A DNA stretch of 64,000 bases from Pseudomonas sp. JAI120 (GTDB taxonomy: Bacteria; Pseudomonadota; Gammaproteobacteria; Pseudomonadales; Pseudomonadaceae): assembly GCF_014207255.1 (NCBI RefSeq), contig NZ_JACHCZ010000004.1, positions 558,001 to 622,000 on the forward strand, in the 5' to 3' direction. The notes below the pieces were generated by a model. The model ran no database searches. It had not been told where the DNA came from and worked only from the letters and a program-made list of their open reading frames with translations. Shown in pieces: positions 26,372 through 36,217 of the stretch; the stretch's first letter is position 1; each line of letters starts with the position of its first letter. The translations under genes were made by a program, and so were the position numbers.

Positions 26372-28375
26372 TCAAGGGTTCCATTGATTGGAAAGGGCCG
26401 GACGCACTGTCTTCAAGTCCGGGGAGTTTTCCAGGAAGTTGTCCGGGTAGTAGCCAAAACTCGTGACACCCTGGCGCTTGAGCACATTCATCCATTCGGC
26501 CAATTGCGTACCGCTGATATCGGGTGCGGCCTTGGTGCGCCAGTCCTTGGCTTGCAGCTCAAATACGGTTTTCTCCAGTGCGCCGGGGCGCGCCTTGACC
26601 GTCGCCACCAGTTTTTCCAGCCAGGCATTGGAGTTCTCGAGTGTCTCGCCTTCCATCAGCGGCATCGCCATCGGCGCAGTCCAGTCGTAGGTCTGGAGGA
26701 AATCGTCGAGGTTCTGTGCGAACCAGGCTTCGCTGCCGGGGTTGAGCATCGGCTCGGCGAAGAGATTGCGCGCGGTTTGTATCTGCGGACCACGGATGGC
26801 GCGGAACTTGGCGGTCAATTCGTTGGTGAAGTCGATCAGGTAGCGACTCTTGAAACGGGTCCAGCGTTGCATGATGGCCGGGTCGGCGCGCAGCGCAGCG
26901 ATGCTGTTGGGCAGGCCATTGGCGGCATAGGCCTTGAGCGCTGCGGGGCTGGCGTCTTCGAAATCGCTGAGCAGCGCGTCATCGTGGTACAGCACGCCAT
27001 CGATGGCACTGTTGCCGGTGCTCGCCAGGTCTTGGTAAATCTCGCCGATCATCTGCCGCACTTTCGGATCGAACGGCGACAAGCGCTGGTATTGGTCGGG
27101 ATCAGGGCCGACCTTGCCGGTTTCCGGATCCCAGCGTGTGACGCGTGGCAGTTTGGGATCAAGGTCGAAACTCAGTACTGGCATCCAGGCAAACACGCTG
27201 GCCCGGGCACGGGTGTGCAACTGCCAGGCGACACGGTTGAACAAGTCGGCCCGCATCGGCAGGTGCCGGTTGGGGAAGTACAGCGAACGTACCAGGCCGT
27301 CACCTTTGGGGTCGGCGTAGGCTTGCAGGAACACGGTCACGGAGCCCATATCCACCACACGCTGCACCAGCACGTCGAGGTTATGCGCCTGTTGCACCGG
27401 ATCGGGGTCGTAGACGTGATCCAGATCCACATGCAGTACGCGCAGCGGGGCCTTGGTCTGCACCGAGACAATGCTGCTCGCGAAGTGCTCGCCGTCCGGG
27501 TCGGAATCCACCAGGAAGCGCGGGCTGTTCATCAGTTTTTTCGAGTCGTCGAGGCCGTCGTCCAGGGTCAGCGCCATCTCATAGCCGTGCTCACCCACCA
27601 CCGCCAGCGAGGTGCCGTCGGCAGCGCCATACGGCCATACCCATACCCGAGGCGCCTTGCCGGTGACCGTACGGATTTTGTTGGAAATCGCGACCACGTC
27701 GGCACGCATCCGTGCCTGGAACTGTGCCTCGGTTTCGTAGCGATTGGTCGCCGGATCAAAGCGCCGTGTGGTGGCGGCGGGCTCCAGGTTGCCCTGGGGG
27801 TTGGCCAGGATGCCTTTGTGATTGGCATCGGTGTGGGCAGCGATTTCCACCAGGCCGGACTGGGACACTTCGCGAATCTGCTGCCAGGTCAGAAAGTCGC
27901 CACGGGGCCGGGGCGTACCGGCGAAATCCACCGGTTGGTTGAGCGGTGTATCGATCCAGCTACCCACTGGCGCCAGCAGCGCCGGCCAGTGATACGCCCG
28001 CAGAATCGGCATCACGCGGGTATAGAAGCTCGAATAACCGTCGTCGAAGCTCAGCATGACGGCTTTGGGCGGCAGTGTCGGCCCGCCCCGGCGAGCGGCA
28101 AGGACCTGGTCCACACTGACCGCCTGGTACCCATTCTCCCGTAGCCAGGCCAACTGCTCGATCAAGCGTTCGGTGCGCACGGCCACCACTGCCTGGTCGG
28201 GATCGTTGTCCTCGACATCGTGGTAGGCAATGCCCAAAAAGTGGTTCTTCGGCCACGGCGCTTCGGCGGCCAGGATCGGCCGCTCGGCGGGCGGGGTGAA
28301 TGGCGCGGGTTGCTGGGCGCAGGCGGCGGCCAGCAATATACCCAGGACCAACAAGCAACGGCTGAGGAGGGTCAT
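26372..28375 (-). CDS. pgaB: Poly-beta-1,6-N-acetyl-D-glucosamine N-deacetylase PgaB
   Basis: 667 aa lipoprotein (LAAAC, Cys19). The N-terminal NodB-type deacetylase domain shows SFDDGYSSFY (catalytic Asp111-Asp112) and the His motif HTDANH; the C-terminal half is the glycoside-hydrolase-like domain (VLHVDLDHVYDPDP, LYHDDALLSDFED). Partial deacetylation of the polymer in the periplasm is needed for export. Sits between pgaA and pgaC in the same operon. Confidence 0.93.
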   Translation of the reverse strand: MTLLSRCLLVLGILLAAACAQQPAPFTPPAERPILAAEAPWPKNHFLGIAYHDVEDNDPDQAVVAVRTERLIEQLAWLRENGYQAVSVDQVLAARRGGPTLPPKAVMLSFDDGYSSFYTRVMPILRAYHWPALLAPVGSWIDTPLNQPVDFAGTPRPRGDFLTWQQIREVSQSGLVEIAAHTDANHKGILANPQGNLEPAATTRRFDPATNRYETEAQFQARMRADVVAISNKIRTVTGKAPRVWVWPYGAADGTSLAVVGEHGYEMALTLDDGLDDSKKLMNSPRFLVDSDPDGEHFASSIVSVQTKAPLRVLHVDLDHVYDPDPVQQAHNLDVLVQRVVDMGSVTVFLQAYADPKGDGLVRSLYFPNRHLPMRADLFNRVAWQLHTRARASVFAWMPVLSFDLDPKLPRVTRWDPETGKVGPDPDQYQRLSPFDPKVRQMIGEIYQDLASTGNSAIDGVLYHDDALLSDFEDASPAALKAYAANGLPNSIAALRADPAIMQRWTRFKSRYLIDFTNELTAKFRAIRGPQIQTARNLFAEPMLNPGSEAWFAQNLDDFLQTYDWTAPMAMPLMEGETLENSNAWLEKLVATVKARPGALEKTVFELQAKDWRTKAAPDISGTQLAEWMNVLKRQGVTSFGYYPDNFLENSPDLKTVRPALSNQWNP

Positions 28376-28387
28376 GGTCAGGCTCTT

Positions 28388-30868
28388 CTAGAAACGGTAA
28401 GTGAGGTCGACGAGCAGGCGCAGATCGCGTTCGCGCTCACCGTCATAAGGTCGGCTGACCAGGCTCAGGTTGGCGCCGGCTTCCAGCACGTCGTTCCAGC
28501 GAAAGCGTTGGCCATAGCCGATCAGGCCGACACCGCCGGTGGAATAATCTCGCTGGCTGTAGGTGCCCGCACCGACCTGGAACTGCTGACTCCACTGGGT
28601 CTCGTAGCGGTTATAGAGCACATGGTTGACGGTGACGGTGGGCAACACGCCGAAGTCCGACTTGGGGTTGAAGTACAACGTATCTTCCTTGCTGTTGCGG
28701 CTGGCGCTGACGTCCAGGCCTAACTCCACTTGCACCTTGGGCGAGCTGTAGACACCCTCGCGGCCGGTGAGCAAGGCTTCGACCCGGTCGTTGCCATCGC
28801 TGAAATGGGACGGGCTGACTGTGAGTTTCCACTCCCGGCTCTCATTGGCGCGCCAGCGGATAAAACCACTGCCGCCGTTGGCCGTGACGTCGGTATTAAG
28901 CGCCCGCAACGGAGTAGTGGCCGAGAGGTAATCCAGGCTGCCGCCGTATTGCCAGTGGTCGTTGATGTCCCGGGCAATCGACAGCCGCGCGCCTTGTTTG
29001 GAACCAAAGCCGTAGGAATGGTTGGAGACCTCGGCTTCGAGGGTCATGTCACGGGTACGCCGCTCCACGCCGACGCGTTGCCAACGATGATGACCAGTGC
29101 CTTCGGCAAAGTCGGCGGTGCCATAACCGACACCGGCGAACAGGCGCCAGTCTTCGTCGATGGGCGGGGTGTAGATCACGGTTTCAATGCCCCAGTCACG
29201 GCTGCCGGACACCGCACCGGCTTCCTGGTCGTTGCCGCCCCCGAAGCTTTTACCGGTGTAGGCCTCCACGCGGACTTCAGCCATGTCGTGCACATCGCGC
29301 AGGCGTTTGAGGCGCTGTACCTGGCGGTTTTCCGGCGCGCGGGCGACGACATCGTCGGTGAGCAGGTCGAGTTGGCGCCACTCCTGCAAATCCAACGCCG
29401 TGAAGCCTTGGGACATTTCCACGCCGATGTCGCGCGGGCTCTGGTTTTCGGTTTCCTTGAGTGAATCTTCGGCGCGCCTCGGCCAGTCACGGGCACGGTA
29501 CATCTCGGCCTGGGCCAGACGTACGCCGATGCTGCCGGGGGCTTTATTGCCCAGGGCCTCCAGGCTTTCTTCGCTGGCGTTGAGGTCAGCGCCATACGTA
29601 CCGGCCTGGGCTGCCAGCTGCTGGGCGTCCATCCATTCATCGTTAGGGTTGCCGATGGGCAGGCCCTTGAGTTCAACCCGGGGCTTCTCGGTGCTGGCCA
29701 GGTTATTGGCGACTGCCCGCGCCTCTTCCACCTGGTCGCTTTCCAACAAGGCGTAGAACAGGGCGCTGCTGTCTTTAACATGATCACCTACGTCTGCGTC
29801 CGGAGCGGTCACCGCCTGGCGATACAGCGGCGCAGCCTTTTCTGGCTGGCGCTGGTCGAGGTAGGCCGCTGCGACCCAACGCACGGCGTACGTCGGCAGC
29901 TGCACACCTTGGGCCGTGAGGGCTTCGTACTCGCTGATCACTTCGGCAGTGCGTGCCCGTGCCTTGAGCGCACCCAGGCGGTCGATGCGCCAGCGCACCA
30001 CATCGTCATGGGCAGTGGCGTCCGGGGTCCAGCGGGCGAGCAGTTTGTCGTAGTCCGCCAGGGCGCGGTCGGCAATCACATAGCGTTCTTTTTCGCTGCG
30101 CGTGGCGAACTCGGCCATGCGCACCCGTTCGGCGGCGAGGTCACCTTCCAGGCGGCGCTGGGTCACCGCGTCCACCAGGCCCGGACGCTGGGCGGACAGG
30201 CGCAACGCCGCTTCCGGCAGACGAGCCTTTTGCAGGGCGACGATGTATTCGCGAGCGACTTCAGGCTTGTCGCCAGCGCGGATAAACGCCTGGTCGAATT
30301 CAAACAGCGCGTCGTAGTCCAAGCCGGCACGGGTCAGCGCGTACCCCAGGGCCATGCGCCGGTTAGGGTCATCGGGCTTGGCGGCGACCAATGCGCGGAT
30401 GCGTTTTAGCGCTTCGTCAGCCTTGCCGCCGTCGGCCTGGGTCAGGGCCAGGCCCAATTGCAGGTCAACGTTATTCGGCTCACGCAGCAACGCCTGGCGA
30501 TAGACCGCCTCGGCCAGGGACCATTGCTGCTGGTTGCGATAGGTACGCGCGACGGTGGCAAGCGCCTGGGTGCTGATGTTGCGATGTTTGCCCTGGGCCT
30601 CGTACACCTTCAACACTTCGGCATCCTGGCCGGCCCAACCGGCGATCACCACATGATCGCTGACCTGGCCTGGCGTCTGGCGTTCGGCAGACAACTGGCG
30701 CAATTGGGTCAGGGCGGGGGTGAAGTTGCCGTTGCGCGCCTGAATAATCAGCGCGTCATAGGCCGGATCGGCCATGGCGAAGGCAGGCATCAGTAATTGG
30801 CTGCATAAGGCTGCCCCGACGAGCAGTCGCAACCGGCCTGATGCACTGAGTGGTAGGTTTCGCAACAT
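28388..30868 (-). CDS. pgaA: Poly-N-acetylglucosamine export porin PgaA
   Basis: 826 aa. Signal peptide (to about residue 33, MPAFAMADPAYD), a long TPR superhelix (about 40-500, for example RTYRNQQQWSLAEAVYRQALL) and a C-terminal beta-barrel of about 300 residues ending in LVDLTYRF with terminal Phe. It threads the deacetylated polymer through the outer membrane. First gene of pgaABCD; ATG 30868 with AAGGA upstream starts directly before the signal peptide. Confidence 0.93.
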   Translation of the reverse strand: MLRNLPLSASGRLRLLVGAALCSQLLMPAFAMADPAYDALIIQARNGNFTPALTQLRQLSAERQTPGQVSDHVVIAGWAGQDAEVLKVYEAQGKHRNISTQALATVARTYRNQQQWSLAEAVYRQALLREPNNVDLQLGLALTQADGGKADEALKRIRALVAAKPDDPNRRMALGYALTRAGLDYDALFEFDQAFIRAGDKPEVAREYIVALQKARLPEAALRLSAQRPGLVDAVTQRRLEGDLAAERVRMAEFATRSEKERYVIADRALADYDKLLARWTPDATAHDDVVRWRIDRLGALKARARTAEVISEYEALTAQGVQLPTYAVRWVAAAYLDQRQPEKAAPLYRQAVTAPDADVGDHVKDSSALFYALLESDQVEEARAVANNLASTEKPRVELKGLPIGNPNDEWMDAQQLAAQAGTYGADLNASEESLEALGNKAPGSIGVRLAQAEMYRARDWPRRAEDSLKETENQSPRDIGVEMSQGFTALDLQEWRQLDLLTDDVVARAPENRQVQRLKRLRDVHDMAEVRVEAYTGKSFGGGNDQEAGAVSGSRDWGIETVIYTPPIDEDWRLFAGVGYGTADFAEGTGHHRWQRVGVERRTRDMTLEAEVSNHSYGFGSKQGARLSIARDINDHWQYGGSLDYLSATTPLRALNTDVTANGGSGFIRWRANESREWKLTVSPSHFSDGNDRVEALLTGREGVYSSPKVQVELGLDVSASRNSKEDTLYFNPKSDFGVLPTVTVNHVLYNRYETQWSQQFQVGAGTYSQRDYSTGGVGLIGYGQRFRWNDVLEAGANLSLVSRPYDGERERDLRLLVDLTYRF

Positions 30869-31047
30869 ATCGTGAGCTTCCTTACACACGGAAAGCTGTA
30901 ACGATAAGTGGTCCTGAGCGAGTTGCCGCAGGGTGCCGGCGTCTAATGACCCGGCCTAGCTTTCCTGTGCGAACTATCTCTCAGGAAAGTAGGAAGAAGA
31001 CCAATTCAGAACAATTGTTCAGAATTGCGCGGCCCGCCTGAAATGTG

Positions 31048-31280
31048 AATGTGGGAGCGGACTTGCCTGCGATAACGGGGTGCCAGCCTTGTGGCGAGCG
31101 GGCTTGTCCCGCGTTGGGCTGCGCAGCAGCCCCAAAACCAGGCGAGGAGTGCTTGATATAGCGCATTCGCCTTCATCAGGGGCGCTTCGCACCCCAACGC
31201 GGGACAAGCCCGCTCGCCACAGAGACCCAGTTTGCTGTGCGACAGCGCTAGGTCGCAAAGGTAGTGGGGCCTCCCACATT
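31048..31280. repeat. Nested REP structure (outer GTGGGAGC arms)
   Basis: Outer arms AATGTGGGAGCGGACTTGCC (31048 on) and GGGGCCTCCCACATT (ending 31280) enclose a complete REPIN of another class at 31089-31222. It looks like one REPIN landed inside another. This fills most of the pgaA-YdgA gap (30869-31307); nothing else was recognised there. Confidence 0.6.
31089..31222. repeat. REPIN, GTGGCGAGCGGGCTTG class (inverted copy of 621-759)
   Basis: Arms TTGTGGCGAGCGGGCTTGTC and complement. The 90-base centre is the near-exact reverse complement of the centre of 621-759. Confidence 0.8.
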
Positions 31281-31307
31281 ATTTACTTCGGGGCGATGGC
31301 GAACTCT

Positions 31308-32804
31308 TTACTGAGCGCCGCTGACCGCGCCGACCTTGGCCATCACAAACCCAATGAATTGCTCGACGGTCATCTTCTGGCCGTTGAAGGTCACTTCATT
31401 GTTGGCGTAGTGCAGCTTGGACACTACGTCGCTGCCGACCAGAGTCGCCAACTGAGTGCCGACCGCCATGCCGCTGACCATCTCGGCGGCCATTTGGGAC
31501 TGCTGTTCGATGGCTTTCGGGTCGCTCACGCCACCGAGTTGCGCTTGCAGGGCGGCGACGTCACCTATCATCGGCTTGGACAGGGTCAGGTTGGCGTCCA
31601 GCAATGCAATCATCTGCTTGCCCAGTTCAACCGGCGGCAGCTCCATGGACGCCGGCTTGGCCAGGTCCACCAGCAGGTTGAACTTGCTTTCGCCATGGGT
31701 GGTTTTCAGGGAAAGGTTTTCCACCGCCAGTTGCGGCTTGGCGGCCAGTACCTGGTTGACGTTCGCTTCGGCAAGGGCCTGCTCGGCTTCATTCAGTTGC
31801 AGCTCAGGTGCAGGCTCGCCCGCTGCGGCGGCGGCTTGCACCGGCTGCATCTTGTCCTGGTAAAGCTTGGTCAGCACCAGCATGGCAGGGATGTCGACAT
31901 TCTTCATGCTCAGGGCCATGGCCGCCGAACCCACGGGTTTGCCTTGGTAACCGATCTCGTCGATCTTGTAGTCGACACGGCCGGCCAGGTTGTTGTCCTT
32001 GGTTTCGCTGGAGTCTTTCTGCTCGAAGCCTTTGACGGTCAACACGGCTTTCTGCGGGCCGAAGGTGAACTTGCTGTCGGTCAGCTCAACGGTGTTTTGC
32101 CCGGTGTAGAAGCCAAAGGTGGATTTTTCCAGGTTGCTGGCGATGGTCAGGCCAGACAATTCAGCTTCGAAGTGTTCGCCCTTGCCATCCAGCCCGGCGA
32201 TCTTGAAGCTGTTCATGAAGCCGTCAGCCTTGACCTTCTGGCCTTCGGCGGTGCTGTCGAAATTCAGGTTGGCGCCAGAGAAGCTCGCCGAAGCTGCGGC
32301 GTCCTTGAACTCCAGGGGAAGCAATTCGATGTTGCCGTTGACCGAACGGCTATAGCCGATATTGGCCACGCCCTTGAGCGGCGATACGTCTTTGGCGGCG
32401 GCGAACCACTTCTCGGTGGTGGCGTTCTTTTCCAGTTCGTAGTGACTGGTGGCCATGACCGGCAGCCATTTGAGCGTCACCAGACGCGAGAACGGCAGCG
32501 GGCCGTGTTCGATATGGTCGACGAACAGCAGTTCCGGATTAGGGTTTTCTTCGCCGAAGACCGAACCCTGGCCTTTCAAGCGGTAATGGGCGGTGCTGCT
32601 GAATACGCCACGCTCCAGGGACACCAGCTCCAGGGCCACGGTGCCATCGACGCCGGCCATGGACGTCTGCAGTTCCTTGTTGGCGTTCTGGATCGCGGTT
32701 TGCAGCACCGGCTCCAGCTGTTTACCGGTGTACCAGGCGCCGCCTGCACTGACGACGCCTACGGCGACAACAAAACCCAAAAGAACGACTGCTGGCTTAT
32801 TCAT
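31308..32804 (-). CDS. YdgA-family protein (DUF945)
   Basis: 498 aa. One N-terminal membrane anchor (about 5-25) followed by a long periplasmic beta-rich domain: GKQLEPVLQTAIQNAN, LVSLERGVFSSTAHY, then LLFVDHIEHGPLP, all typical of DUF945/YdgA. Length matches the family. These AsmA-like periplasmic proteins are of unknown role, perhaps in lipid or envelope traffic. A single gene with its own upstream region. Confidence 0.88.
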   Translation of the reverse strand: MNKPAVVLLGFVVAVGVVSAGGAWYTGKQLEPVLQTAIQNANKELQTSMAGVDGTVALELVSLERGVFSSTAHYRLKGQGSVFGEENPNPELLFVDHIEHGPLPFSRLVTLKWLPVMATSHYELEKNATTEKWFAAAKDVSPLKGVANIGYSRSVNGNIELLPLEFKDAAASASFSGANLNFDSTAEGQKVKADGFMNSFKIAGLDGKGEHFEAELSGLTIASNLEKSTFGFYTGQNTVELTDSKFTFGPQKAVLTVKGFEQKDSSETKDNNLAGRVDYKIDEIGYQGKPVGSAAMALSMKNVDIPAMLVLTKLYQDKMQPVQAAAAAGEPAPELQLNEAEQALAEANVNQVLAAKPQLAVENLSLKTTHGESKFNLLVDLAKPASMELPPVELGKQMIALLDANLTLSKPMIGDVAALQAQLGGVSDPKAIEQQSQMAAEMVSGMAVGTQLATLVGSDVVSKLHYANNEVTFNGQKMTVEQFIGFVMAKVGAVSGAQ

Positions 32805-32953
32805 GAAGTGACCTGATCAAATCCTGTGAGAAGTGGGCTGTCTTCCTTGAACCCTGTTGGGGTTGGCTCAAGCCCGCCGAAAACGGGGAGAAGATTAGCA
32901 CTGGCAGCCGCGAACGGCCCAGCTTTCTCAGAGGGGTCAGGCGTGCAGTTGGT

Positions 32954-33586
32954 TCACGAATACTCCAATTCGATCTCGTCGAGTTGGTGGTCGAAACTCT
33001 TCAGGCGTGCCGTCCAGGTGTATACCAGCACCTCAAACTCGCGGTGTATGACCGCATTGCCGGGGGTGTCGGACTTGGGGTCGCAGAAGTCCAGTTGGTA
33101 GCGCTCACGGGCCATCTGCGTGGCAACGTCGGACAATTCCCGCGCGTTATTCAGCCAATGCCGGCCCTCGGCGACCTGCCGATCCAGCAATACACACTGT
33201 TTTTTCAGGACTTCGAGGCTTTTTTCCAGAGGCGTGCCGGTGAGGTCGCCCATGACCTCCTGGAAGGTGCGCCCCGGCTGCCAGTAGCTGCCCCAGAAAT
33301 AGCGGTCGAACACGGTTTCGACGCGGCGCAGCGCCACCTTGGTGTCCCAGATCGCTACGCGGGTCTTGCCTTGTTCCAGGAGTTTTTTCTTGACCCGTTG
33401 ATTTTGGTAAGAGGCCCAGGCGACGACGCCGATGGACAGGGTGCCGATCACCAGGCAGGCGCTGTCGAGAAACACCATGGCCTTGTCGAGTTGATGGGCG
33501 AGCATGACGCCGTAGAAATACGCGGCCGATAACAACACCAGTGCGAAGAGCACGCACCAGAAAGCGGGAGCATAAGGGTTTTTCAT
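32954..33586 (-). CDS. Inner-membrane protein of unknown function
   Basis: 210 aa from ATG 33586 (GGGGATT upstream). Two membrane helices near the N-terminus (about 8-28 and 40-60) are followed by a charged, mostly helical cytoplasmic domain with VKKKLLEQGKTRVAIWDTK and LDFCDPKSDTPGNAV. No family recognised. It lies between the YdgA gene and the outer-membrane efflux gene on the same strand, with gaps of about 100-150 bases, so probably independent. Confidence 0.65.
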   Translation of the reverse strand: MKNPYAPAFWCVLFALVLLSAAYFYGVMLAHQLDKAMVFLDSACLVIGTLSIGVVAWASYQNQRVKKKLLEQGKTRVAIWDTKVALRRVETVFDRYFWGSYWQPGRTFQEVMGDLTGTPLEKSLEVLKKQCVLLDRQVAEGRHWLNNARELSDVATQMARERYQLDFCDPKSDTPGNAVIHREFEVLVYTWTARLKSFDHQLDEIELEYS

Positions 33587-33681
33587 TATTGGAATCCCCA
33601 TGAGCAAACGCGAGCAGTGTCAGGGGAGCACCTGCCCGTCAAACCGCAGTGCGCTCCACCTGACAAAGCATAGTCATTCGC

Positions 33682-35124
33682 TCAGGGTTTGCCGGGCTGT
33701 AACGCTTGCGTTCGTCCGCTTTCCCAGCCGCCGCCCAGGGCCAGGAACAGATCGATCTGGCTCATGGCAACCTGAGTGTTTGCCGCCGCCAGCTGCGCAC
33801 GCATCGCGGTGTAGGTGCGGGTGGCTTGCAGGTCGGCGAGAAACGATTCGCGGCCGGCCTGGAAGAACCGGTGGGTCTGGTCCGCAGCCTCTTGGGCCGA
33901 GTGCTCGGCGTCCGCCAGCGCCTCGCGCCGTTGCAACACGGCGGTGTATTGCGCCAGGCCGGTCTGGGTTTCGCGGATGGCGTTGAGGACCACGCCGTCG
34001 AAATGCGCCAGGGCGCCCTGGGTCGCGGCTTCGGCTTCGTGGATACGCGCACGGGCGCCGTTGGTCGGCACCGTCCAGCTGATCATCGGGCCGAAGCCCC
34101 AGCGGTTGGTCGCCGGCTGGCCGAGGTTGTCGAGCAGGCCCACGGTGCCCACCGTGGCGCCGATGGCGATGTCCGGGTACAAGGCGCCGGTGGCCACACC
34201 GATACGTGCGGTGGCGGCGGCCAGTTGGCGCTCGGCCTGGCGCACGTCGGGGCGACGCTTGAGCAGTGCCGCGCCGTCGCCCACCGGCAACAATTGGGCG
34301 ATGTGCGGCAGCTCGGCGCAGGTGCCGGTGCCCGCCGGCAGTTGGTCCACTGGCTTGGCCAGCAGCATCGACAGGCGGAACAGCCCGGCCTGGCGCGCCG
34401 CTTCATAGCGCGGCATGTCGGCGCGCAAGGATTTGTATTGGGTTTGCGAGCGGGTGACCTGGGTTTCATCACCACGGCCCGCGTCACGCAGGCGTTGGGT
34501 CAGTTTGGTGCTCTGGGCTTGCAGGTCGAGGGACTCGTTGGCAATCGCCAGTTCTTCGTTGGCCGCGCACACCTGGGTGTAGGAGCGCACCACATCGGCC
34601 ACCAGGGTGATGCGCGCGATATCGGCGGCGGCCTGGGCCGCATCGGCGCTGGCCTGGGCGCTTTCGATGCCACGTTGCAAGGTGCCGAACAGGTCGAATT
34701 GATACGAGGTGGTAATGCCCACGCTGCCGATGTTATCCACCGGCACTTTGTCCGCCTGCAAAAACGCTTCGCCGGATTCCTGCAGGCGCTGCACCTCGGC
34801 CTTGGCGCCGGCACTCCAGCCGCCGGCAGATTCAGCTTGTTGGGTCTGATAACGCGCGCGCTGCAAGTTGGCAGCGGCCACGCGCAGGTCGGTGTTGGAG
34901 GCCATGGCCTGGCGCACCAACTCGTCCAGGCGCGGGTCTTTGTAGAGCTTCCACCAGTCGGCCGGCACCGGCGCCGACACCACGTTGTTGCCCTCGTCCG
35001 CCAGTTGCCCTTGCAGGTCGCTGCGGTTGACGGCGGACGTTGGCGGCAGCTTGTAATCCGGCCCCACCACTTGGCAGGCCGACAGCAACAACCCCAGCGC
35101 AGCGGTTGCCCAAAGCTGCTTCAT
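33682..35124 (-). CDS. Outer-membrane efflux channel, NodT/OprM family
   Basis: 480 aa lipoprotein (LSAC at residue 17). Two OEP repeats with the long alpha-barrel helices (RVAAANLQRARYQTQQAESAG-type start and ADAEHSAQEAADQ in the second half), the tail ALGGGWESG typical of NodT outer-membrane factors. It is the last gene of a five-gene efflux operon, and its start overlaps the adaptor stop by four bases. It forms the exit duct for the AaeAB-like pump. Confidence 0.9.
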   Translation of the reverse strand: MKQLWATAALGLLLSACQVVGPDYKLPPTSAVNRSDLQGQLADEGNNVVSAPVPADWWKLYKDPRLDELVRQAMASNTDLRVAAANLQRARYQTQQAESAGGWSAGAKAEVQRLQESGEAFLQADKVPVDNIGSVGITTSYQFDLFGTLQRGIESAQASADAAQAAADIARITLVADVVRSYTQVCAANEELAIANESLDLQAQSTKLTQRLRDAGRGDETQVTRSQTQYKSLRADMPRYEAARQAGLFRLSMLLAKPVDQLPAGTGTCAELPHIAQLLPVGDGAALLKRRPDVRQAERQLAAATARIGVATGALYPDIAIGATVGTVGLLDNLGQPATNRWGFGPMISWTVPTNGARARIHEAEAATQGALAHFDGVVLNAIRETQTGLAQYTAVLQRREALADAEHSAQEAADQTHRFFQAGRESFLADLQATRTYTAMRAQLAAANTQVAMSQIDLFLALGGGWESGRTQALQPGKP

Positions 35125-36011
35125 GGCTTGGCTCCCTCGTTGGGTTTGTCGCCAATGATCGACACGGTCGCCGTACGCCCGGCGATCATGCGGAAGTCCG
35201 CCGGCACATCGTCAAAGGCGATGCGCACCGGAATCCGCTGGGCCAGGCGCACCCAGCTGAACGCTGGGTTGACGTTGGGCAGCAGGTTCGAGCCGCTGCT
35301 GCGGTCGCGGTCTTCGATACCGGCGACGATGCTCTGCACATGGCCGTGCAGACGGGCGTTGTCGCCGATCACACGGATGTCGACGCCCATGCCGACGTGG
35401 ATGCCGTCGAGTTTGGTCTCTTCGAAGTAGCCGTCGATATGGAAGGAATTGCTGTCCACCACCGACAGCACCGGCCGCCCGGCGGTGACGAATTCCTGGG
35501 TACGCGGCGCGCGGTCGTTGACGTAGCCGTCTACCGGGCTGCGGATGACGGAGCGATCGAGGTTGAGTTGGGCCGAATCCACCGTCACTTGCGCTTCGGC
35601 CAGGGCCGACTGGGCGCGGGCAACGCGGGACTGGCTTTCTTCCAGTTGCTCGCTGGGCACCAGGTTGCCGAGGCCACGGTTACGCTTGTACTCGCGCTGG
35701 GCCTGGGCCAGGGTTTCCTGGCGGTCGGCCACGGCGGCCTGGGCTTGGCGCAGGGCCAGCTTGAAGCGGTCCTGGTCCACGGCAAACAGTACCTGCCCCT
35801 TGGTCACCAGTTGGTTGTCGCGTACATCGACGCGCTGGATCAGCCCGGACACGTCGGGCGCGATCTGCACGATGTCGGCACGGATGTGGCCGTCACGGGT
35901 CCAGGGGGCAAACATGTAGTACATGACCATGCGCCACACAACGACGACCGCGAAGCTCACGATCAACAACGTCAGGACTACACGGCCGATGGTCAAAAAA
36001 GGTTTTTTCAT
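35121..36011 (-). CDS. HlyD-family periplasmic adaptor (AaeA-like)
   Basis: 296 aa. One N-terminal TM segment (about 10-30), the biotinyl-lipoyl half-motifs (APDVSGLIQRVDVRDNQLV and IRSPVDGYVNDRAPR), a helical hairpin between them and a beta-barrel domain. Small adaptors of this size partner FUSC pumps. Overlaps both neighbours by four bases, showing full translational coupling from regulator to channel. Confidence 0.9.
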   Translation of the reverse strand: MKKPFLTIGRVVLTLLIVSFAVVVVWRMVMYYMFAPWTRDGHIRADIVQIAPDVSGLIQRVDVRDNQLVTKGQVLFAVDQDRFKLALRQAQAAVADRQETLAQAQREYKRNRGLGNLVPSEQLEESQSRVARAQSALAEAQVTVDSAQLNLDRSVIRSPVDGYVNDRAPRTQEFVTAGRPVLSVVDSNSFHIDGYFEETKLDGIHVGMGVDIRVIGDNARLHGHVQSIVAGIEDRDRSSGSNLLPNVNPAFSWVRLAQRIPVRIAFDDVPADFRMIAGRTATVSIIGDKPNEGAKP

Positions 36012-36217
36012 GTCATCAGGTATCGACTGAGTGAGTCCACCGCGCCCAGCAACAGCGCGTAGAGCCCCACATTGAACAATGCCCGGTGCCAGACCAGGCG
36101 ATAGAAGTGGACGCGGGTCAACAGCCCGTGAACCACCAGGAATAACACGTACGTAATGCCCATCAGCACCAGCAGCGTGGGCAGGAACACACCGCTGATG
36201 TCCAGGTCACCGATCAT
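36008..36217 (-). CDS. DUF1656 small membrane protein (AaeX-like)
   Basis: 69 aa with two TM helices, beginning GDLDISGVFLPTLLVLM, the DUF1656 signature. Such proteins always accompany AaeA/AaeB-type efflux genes; the exact function is unknown. Overlaps both neighbours by four bases. Confidence 0.9.
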   Translation of the reverse strand: MIGDLDISGVFLPTLLVLMGITYVLFLVVHGLLTRVHFYRLVWHRALFNVGLYALLLGAVDSLSRYLMT

